DNA of 34,414 nucleotides from CAZBZG01 sp964496245 (lineage in GTDB: Bacteria > Planctomycetota > SZUA-567), in assembly GCA_964496245.1 (NCBI GenBank), contig CAZBZG010000006.1, positions 1-34,414 of the forward strand, in the 5' to 3' direction. Both the position numbers and the translations under genes were made by a program. Each line of letters opens with the position of its first letter. Position 1 is the stretch's first letter. This document shows, piece after piece, positions 32,184 to 34,414 of this stretch. A model generated the notes under the pieces. The model did not search any database, was not told the origin of the DNA, and worked only from the letters and a program-made list of their open reading frames with translations.

Positions 32184-33242
32184 CTACTTCATCCGGAAGA
32201 TCACGCCCAGCGCGTCGTCGGGCGATTCCATCAGGCGGTCGATCCCGGACTCCACCTCCGCGAGAGGGACGGTGTGGGTGGTGAGCGCGTCCACCGCCAG
32301 CCGGCCCTCGGCGATCAGGCGCAGGCAGAACTCCATGTTCGTGCGGGTGGTCCAGCGCATGAACACGGGCGGGTAGTCCGGGCCGTACTCCCAGTCGTCG
32401 TCGTGATAGCCCGGTCCCGTGCGTCCCGAATGGCGGATGTCCATGTTGTGCGGCGGGGATCCCGGGTAGTCGAACTGAACGCCGCCCACCACCACGATGC
32501 GGCCCATGCGGTGGGTGTCGGGCGACTTCTTGAAGCAGGGGACGAGGCTCTTCAGCGCCGGGTTGGCGTTGCCGGCCAGCGCCAGGATCGCCGCGTCTAG
32601 GCCCGCCCCGTCCGTGAAGGCATTCGTGGCCTCGGTGGCGTCCTCCGGGCCCACCTGCACGGCGCGGTGGATGCCGCAGTCGGCGGCGAGGCGCGTGCGG
32701 AGCTCGATCAGGTCCCAGCCGACCACGTAGTTGCCCGCCAGGCGCAGGAACTGCGCCGCGAGCTGGCCCACGATGCCCAGCCCCACGACCGCCGCGTACT
32801 CGCCCAGCTCCGGATCGCCCCGGCGCACGGCGTGCAGGGCCGTCCCGGCCAGCATGGCGTAGGTGGCCTGGGGAAAGGTCACCGCCTCCGGCAGGCGGAA
32901 GCAGAGGTTGTGCGGCACGACCGCGTGCGTGGCGTGCTGGGCGTAGCCCGCCCCCACGCAGGCCACCCGGTCGCCGGGCTGGAAGCGGTCCACGCCCTCG
33001 CCCGTCTTCAGCACCACGCCCGCGTTGGAGTAGCCGAAGGGCGCGGGGGCGTCCTTCGGTTCGGGCTTGTCCTTCTGGGCCTTCAGCGCGCGCCATCCGC
33101 CCTGCAGTTCCGTGCCCGGACTCACCAGGCTGTTGTGGACCTCGATCAACACCGCGCCGGGCTTGAGCGGGGGGATCTCCTGCTCCACCGGCACGATCCG
33201 CCCGTCTCCCGGAAGCGCCGCCACCAGTCGCTTGTCGGCCAT
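32184..33242 (-). CDS. Medium-chain dehydrogenase/reductase, zinc-ligand-poor (BchC-like branch)
   Basis: The protein has 352 residues. The N-terminal GroES-like domain has NSLVSPGTELQGGW in the place where zinc alcohol dehydrogenases have a Cys (G-C-H/S-D-x-H), so the catalytic zinc ligand is absent; no four-cysteine structural zinc lobe is seen either. GYSNAGVV and GDRVACVGAGYAQHATHAVVP fit the family. The NAD(P) domain has VGLGIVGQLAAQFLRLAG. The S-x-V-S-x-G-T-E pattern is typical of the BchC/threonine-dehydrogenase-like branch. It would oxidise a sugar or polyol hydroxyl, or have a related role. GAGGAG precedes the ATG. It lies 11 bases before the UroD-like gene and 47 bases after the isomerase. 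Confidence 0.85.
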   Translation of the reverse strand: MADKRLVAALPGDGRIVPVEQEIPPLKPGAVLIEVHNSLVSPGTELQGGWRALKAQKDKPEPKDAPAPFGYSNAGVVLKTGEGVDRFQPGDRVACVGAGYAQHATHAVVPHNLCFRLPEAVTFPQATYAMLAGTALHAVRRGDPELGEYAAVVGLGIVGQLAAQFLRLAGNYVVGWDLIELRTRLAADCGIHRAVQVGPEDATEATNAFTDGAGLDAAILALAGNANPALKSLVPCFKKSPDTHRMGRIVVVGGVQFDYPGSPPHNMDIRHSGRTGPGYHDDDWEYGPDYPPVFMRWTTRTNMEFCLRLIAEGRLAVDALTTHTVPLAEVESGIDRLMESPDDALGVIFRMK

Positions 33243-33289
33243 GTCTCTCTCCTCGTCGTTCGAAAGGTCGTTCGGAAACGAAGCCGGAT

Positions 33290-34117
33290 CTACGAGCGGA
33301 TCCGGTCGCGCTGGGCCTTGAAGAAGGCCACGTCGTGCTTGACCGCGTCCATGAATTCGTCCTCCGCCACCTTGAACTCGCAGTGGACGCTGAGCGGGCC
33401 GCGGTAGCCCGCGCGCTTCAGCTCGTCGAAGACGGCCGTCCAGTCCACCATGCCCGTGCCGGCGATCACCTCGGTGTGGCCGGGCGCGCCGTGGCCGTTC
33501 TTCTCCTCCCGCTCGAGCATCACGTCCTTGAGCGCGATGAGCTGGAAATGCTCCTTCACCACCGCGAGCCCGAGGGCGAACTCCTCGCCGTCGATCAGCA
33601 GGTGCAGCGGGTCCAGGTACGCGCCGATGCGCCGCGGGTCGAAACCGCGGATCAGGTGCGCCAGGGAGGAGCAGTTCCAGCCCATGTGGCGGTTGGAGTG
33701 CGTGTGGTAGCAGATCGTGACGTTGTACTTCTCCGCCAGGACCTGCCAGCCCTCGAAGTGCCTGCGGATCTTGTCCACCTCGGTCCAGTAGTCCTGCTCG
33801 TGGGGATCGATCTTGAAGTATCCCAGCTTGAGAAAGCGCACGTCCGCCTTGTTCATGGCGTCGAGGATCGGCTCGGCCGTGGGGTGGTCGGGCGCGAGCA
33901 GGTCGAAGTTGCCCGTAACCATGGGCACGCGCACCCCCTCGGCGTTCATCGCCTTCACGGCCTCGGGCAGCTTCTCGGCGGCGTTGTCCGGGTTGATGGG
34001 ATAGGCCGGCCGGACGCAGAGGTCGTAGCCCTCGGCGCCGATCTCGTGCGCGAGTTGGATCAACTCCGGCACGCTGCGGTCCTTGAACATCTTGGAGAAG
34101 ACGATGACGTCGAGCAT
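33290..34117 (-). CDS. Sugar phosphate isomerase/epimerase (xylose-isomerase-like TIM barrel)
   Basis: The protein has 275 residues, the usual length for this AP-endonuclease-2-like barrel family (IolE, hydroxypyruvate isomerase, tagatose epimerase). ELIQLAHEIGAEGYDLCVRP opens the barrel. The candidate metal ligands are in ICYHTHSNRHMG, YLDPLHLLIDG, LIALKDVML and SVHCEFKV. The family usually binds Mn or Co through two Glu, one Asp and one His. AAAGGA precedes the ATG. It follows the right-edge UroD-like gene by 24 bases and precedes the dehydrogenase by 47, so all share one operon. A cyclitol or sugar-acid substrate is a fair guess. Confidence 0.87.
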   Translation of the reverse strand: MLDVIVFSKMFKDRSVPELIQLAHEIGAEGYDLCVRPAYPINPDNAAEKLPEAVKAMNAEGVRVPMVTGNFDLLAPDHPTAEPILDAMNKADVRFLKLGYFKIDPHEQDYWTEVDKIRRHFEGWQVLAEKYNVTICYHTHSNRHMGWNCSSLAHLIRGFDPRRIGAYLDPLHLLIDGEEFALGLAVVKEHFQLIALKDVMLEREEKNGHGAPGHTEVIAGTGMVDWTAVFDELKRAGYRGPLSVHCEFKVAEDEFMDAVKHDVAFFKAQRDRIRS

Positions 34118-34141
34118 GGGGGTCCTTTCCTGGGAAGAGGG

Positions 34142-34414
34142 TCAGGCGCGGCCGGCGAATTCCTTCACCGCCTCGAAGAGTGCCGCCACGTTTTCCACGG
34201 GGGTGCGGGCCTGGACGTTGTGCACCGCGTTGAACACGAAGCCGCCGCCGGGGGCGAAGGTCTCGCATCGGGCGAGCGCCTCGGCGCGGACGTCCTCGGG
34301 CGTGCCGAAGGGGAGCGTCTTCTGGGTGTCCACGCCCCCGCCCCAGAAGACCAGGCGGTCGCCGTAGCGCTCCGCGAGCGGGCCGGGGTCCATGCCCGCG
34401 GCCGAACACTGGAC
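34142..34414 (-). CDS. UroD-family protein, second copy (C-terminal 90 residues only; runs off the right edge)
   Basis: The last 91 codons are visible with the TGA stop. The peptide reads QCSAAGMDPGPLAERYG, then RLVFWGGGVDTQKTLPFGTPEDV and FAPGGGFVFNAVHNVQARTP. Lined up by eye with the end of the protein at 31003, about half of the positions are the same, including GGG-x-DTQ and FAPGGGFVFN. The first copy has Cys where this one has Val (WGGGC versus WGGGV). It is the most upstream gene seen in the operon; the promoter lies beyond the window. Confidence 0.85.
   Translation of the reverse strand, partial: VQCSAAGMDPGPLAERYGDRLVFWGGGVDTQKTLPFGTPEDVRAEALARCETFAPGGGFVFNAVHNVQARTPVENVAALFEAVKEFAGRA

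Noticed and set aside
1..34414. CRISPR array, tRNA, rRNA, insertion sequence or phage genes
   Set aside because: I looked for regular direct repeats, tRNA-like cloverleaves, transposase or integrase motifs and found none.

Overview
The window is a GC-rich piece of a bacterial chromosome. One run of ten N (15112-15121) shows it is a scaffold, probably from a metagenome. Its style fits an anaerobic or microaerobic bacterium of the Planctomycetes / Lentisphaerae-Kiritimatiellae / Hydrogenedentes type. The pointers are several sulfatases and PHP-type metalloproteins, a prepilin-like DUF1559 protein beside a sugar phosphorylase, UroD-like enzymes in a sugar cluster, and a CACGAAG nonamer repeat. 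The phylum is an inference; no rRNA or tRNA gene is visible. Start codons mostly follow clear AGGAG-type ribosome binding sites, and promoters are sigma70-like, often with TATACT as the -10 hexamer.

Region 1 (1-7151) is an iron-sulfur/redox block. A minus-strand operon runs from a DtxR-type metal regulator through an FmdB-like zinc ribbon and a DnaJ-domain protein into a long protein that fuses two MinD/ferredoxin ATPases head to tail and leaves the window. Divergently, from an overlapping promoter, come a 2x[4Fe-4S] ferredoxin and a cysteine-rich FAD oxidoreductase. A SAM methyltransferase, a thioredoxin reductase and an unrecognised soluble protein follow.

Region 2 (7316-15615) is a carbohydrate block. 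It holds a sulfatase, a secreted protein broken by an in-frame TAA, a divergent GH130-like phosphorylase whose stop overlaps the start of a prepilin-like DUF1559 protein, a glyoxalase-fold protein, and a PHP/CehA-McbA-type metalloprotein.

Region 3 (15879-24862) is mostly housekeeping: a secreted coiled-coil protein with an internal duplication, a membrane protein with a spermidine-synthase-like domain, a membrane-anchored isoaspartate methyltransferase, a ZIP metal transporter, a 50-residue membrane protein, CTP synthase, a ROK sugar kinase and a Nudix ADP-ribose pyrophosphatase.

Region 4 (24910-34414) is a second carbohydrate block. An AraC regulator is divergent from a second sulfatase, followed by a secreted TIM-barrel-like protein. 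Facing them is a minus-strand operon of at least five genes: a UroD-like enzyme (cut by the window edge), a sugar-isomerase TIM barrel, a medium-chain dehydrogenase, a second UroD-like enzyme and a second PHP-type protein that has lost a motif histidine. The sulfatase plus PHP-protein pairing occurs in both carbohydrate blocks. Both sulfatases and the phosphorylase lack signal peptides, which suggests that imported sulfated oligosaccharides are finished inside the cell.
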